Assembly (NCBI GenBank): GCA_038025085.1
Contig: CM076147.1
Span: 44,972,766-45,036,765, forward strand
Length of the DNA: 64,000 nt
Source of the DNA: Tetragonia tetragonoides
Taxonomy: Eukaryota > Streptophyta > Magnoliopsida > Caryophyllales > Aizoaceae
Reading direction: 5' to 3'
The translations under genes were made by a program, and so were the position numbers. Positions 62,049 through 64,000 of the stretch are shown here, piece by piece. Each line of letters starts with the position of its first letter. The stretch's first letter is position 1. A model generated the notes under the pieces. The model was given only the letters and a program-made list of their open reading frames with translations. It searched no databases and was not told the origin of the DNA.

Positions 62049-62601
62049 GTATGTCCATCACTTTTCTGCTAGCTACTTAATTTCAAATCCCCATCCTAAA
62101 GCAGTCACACATTGTCATCTCCCAGTCACCTTCCTCCAAATCCCTCTCCCTAGGGCTCAGCTGAAATTACTGTCATTTGTGCTAGGACTATGTTGCTCCT
62201 TGTTTTATATCATGTACTTTATACTTTCTTAATTGGCATCTATGATAACATATCAGGAATTGTTAGGCCTTTGTACCTTGCATCACAAAGTTCACTTTTC
62301 TTTTGGTTTGCGTACATTTACGTATATTGATTATTGTGACTGTACATTTACATGAAAAGGGTTAGTTGTTTTTATGAATAAAGAAGGGTGTTGTAACTTG
62401 TAACAACTAACAAAGTAAGTGGAGAGCTATTGTACTCAAGCATCAGAAGAGCCACCTCTGTTTCTGTTGAAGATGAACTTGTTTCCTTCTCTGTTTCTGA
62501 CTAAACACCTCTTTTCAAAAATTGCTTCTCCATTAGAGTTGCATCAGGCTAGCTTTAAACAATTGTCTGCTGGGTTTCAGCCTCTGTGATTGTGAGTCCT
62601 G
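62049..62601. other. PA200 intron DNA up to the copia insertion
   Basis: T-rich intron-like DNA after the last central PA200 exon. No further PA200 exon is recognised on either strand before the LTR. Confidence 0.55.
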
Positions 62602-63397
62602 TGTTGGGGAAAGCACACAAATACACAAGCGGAAGCAACAAAGACTTTTTCCCCGGTTGTGATGCAAATATGAGCAATAACCAATTCAAGCAACCAAACA
62701 ATATTGAACCAAAATGACAGCAGCAAATGGAACTATAAATCAGCCCAAAAACAGTAAATAAACAAGGAGACGCAAGGATTTACGTGGAAACCCCGATGTG
62801 GGGAAAAAACCACGGGACCGTTAACAAACGGTGCCAAAACCTCCACTAATCAACAAATTAACAAGTGGGTACAACAATAGTTCTTCCCTAGATCAACTAG
62901 AGGTATTCACAATCATCAAGGATCAACCTTGGCACAACAAGTCTCCCAAATCATCACCCAAAAAGAGTGGAAATACAATTTCGTATAAAATAAGAGCTGA
63001 ATTTAGAAAACTGAGTTAGAGAGCTCCAAATGAAATTCTGACCGTTGGATTTGAAGAGGGGGATGTCAGGAACAACGTGCTAAAATCTCGCGACGATCGA
63101 AGTTCGTTTGGTCGTCGATCGGGGCGGATTTCTGGGCTGCCAGCACCAAAATTCGTGGGTGGCTCCTCTTCTCTCTCTCCTCTTCTCTTCTAGACTTTTC
63201 TCCTGAATTTTTGAGTGTCTAGGCTTTCTCTCTCTTGCACTCAGCCCTTCTAACCTTTTGACTTATAAGGGAAGCCACTTGTGAGTGAATATACGAAATT
63301 GCCCTTCACTTAAACATCATATGGATAACCCATATGGTAAGCAAATATATCCCAAATTAATTGGGTTCTTCCTCCATGTAGGAGGGATACTCCAACA
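62602..63397 (-). repeat. 3' LTR of a Ty1-copia element
   Basis: A 796-bp block starting TGTTGGAGTATCC on the minus strand and ending CCCCAACA, the TG...CA form of an LTR. A purine-rich tract (GTGAGGGGGAGATT on the minus strand, about 63398-63411) lies directly inside it as the polypurine tract. The five bases outside (62597-62601) are TCCTG on the plus strand, to be matched at the unseen end. Confidence 0.85.
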
Positions 63398-63413
63398 AAT
63401 CTCCCCCTCACTC

Positions 63414-64000
63414 CTACATGGGGGGCTCGACCAAGCCCGCAATCTTTCTACAAACAAGAAGTTTCTCCTTAGGCAAGGCCTTCGTCAACATGTCCGATCC
63501 GTTGAGATCGGTGTGAATCTTCACAAGCTCAAATGACTTGTCTTCTACCGCTTCTCGAATCCAATGATACCTCCTCCGTATGTGTTTGGTTCGGGAATGG
63601 TAGGCTGCATTCTTGGCAAGGTGGATGGCACTTTGACTATCACAATAAAGAGGGTACTTGTCTTGTTTCAAACCCAACTCCTCTAGAAAATCTCTCATCC
63701 AAATAAACTCCTTGCCAGCTTCAACCGCTGCCATATACTCAGATTCTGTGGTAGACAGAGCAACACACTTTTGCAATTTTGATTGCCATGAAACAGCTCC
63801 CCCTGCAATTGTCATCAAGTATCCGGAGGTAGACTTACTAGCATCAATATCACCCGACAAATCAGCATCTGTGTAGCCATCTAACACAGGTTGTCCGGGA
63901 CCAAAGCATAAACACACTCTAGAAGTACCTCTGAGATACCGCATGATCCACTTTACTGCTGCCCAATGCTCCTTACCAGGATTAGACATGAACCTGCTAA
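63414..64000 (-). CDS. Ty1-copia polyprotein, RT/RNase H C-terminus (Tork-like), 5' end off window
   Basis: The open frame enters from the window edge as SRFMSNPGKEHWAAVKWIM and ends at TAG 63414-63416 (GLVEPPM). It is the end of the copia reverse transcriptase and its RNase H. Acidic residues appear in GYTDADLSGDID, STTESEYMAAVEAGKE and YCDSQSAIHLAKN, followed by HSRTKHIRRRYHWIRE and DMLTKALPKEK. Layout and wording are closest to Tnt1/Tork elements. No stop or frameshift in the visible part, so the element may be young. It sits downstream of the last visible PA200 exon. Confidence 0.92.
   Translation of the reverse strand, partial: SRFMSNPGKEHWAAVKWIMRYLRGTSRVCLCFGPGQPVLDGYTDADLSGDIDASKSTSGYLMTIAGGAVSWQSKLQKCVALSTTESEYMAAVEAGKEFIWMRDFLEELGLKQDKYPLYCDSQSAIHLAKNAAYHSRTKHIRRRYHWIREAVEDKSFELVKIHTDLNGSDMLTKALPKEKLLVCRKIAGLVEPPM

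Overview
The window is nuclear DNA from a flowering plant, most likely a core eudicot. Nearly every gene is split by GT-AG introns and matches a known land-plant family. AT-rich intergenic DNA carries plant-type mobile elements: PIF/Harbinger and hAT MITEs, a CACTA element, tRNA-derived SINEs and a Tork-like Ty1-copia element. The species cannot be fixed from the sequence alone.

Layout. 1-4564: minus-strand DDI1 (ubiquitin-like, retropepsin-like shuttle protein), 3' end off the window, with a Harbinger-type MITE in its last visible intron. 4565-6751: divergent intergenic region with a SINE and (TTA)n runs. 6752-17102: plus-strand VARICOSE/EDC4 (mRNA decapping scaffold), 12 coding exons and 1394 predicted residues. 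17766-18260: solitary RNase H-like ORF. 19823-35614: GC-rich satellite array of about 38 monomers of about 313 bp, whose left part is a regular five-monomer higher-order repeat of about 1.56 kb. The array is interrupted by a 948-bp hAT element and a 3.0-kb CACTA element, each with exact target-site duplications. 37457-41108: raffinose-synthase-like SIP2/RFS2 gene (GH36). 41911-43024: SmD1 (minus). 44086-44733: oleosin-family gene with seed-type RY motifs upstream. 44920-48964: gene-poor, with a SINE and a degenerate minisatellite. 48965-51806: amino acid permease (AAP). 53168-54315: MYB80-type R2R3-MYB tapetum regulator. 54491-62048: proteasome activator PA200/PSME4 in two divergently oriented pieces. 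62602-64000: 3' LTR and RNase H end of a minus-strand Ty1-copia element, apparently inside a PA200 intron.

The genes are not a pathway cluster. They are ordinary housekeeping and developmental genes (mRNA decay, splicing, proteasome, transport, sugar metabolism, lipid-body coat, anther development) on either side of a satellite block. The most noteworthy signals are the 5-mer higher-order satellite with nested transposons; the PA200 gene broken by an apparent internal inversion, with a nonsense change that also creates a frame-preserving splice donor; an oleosin ORF that stays open after one stop codon; and many six-base microsatellites in and around genes.

Exon borders were read by eye from splice sites, frame continuity and family resemblance. 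No database search was run.
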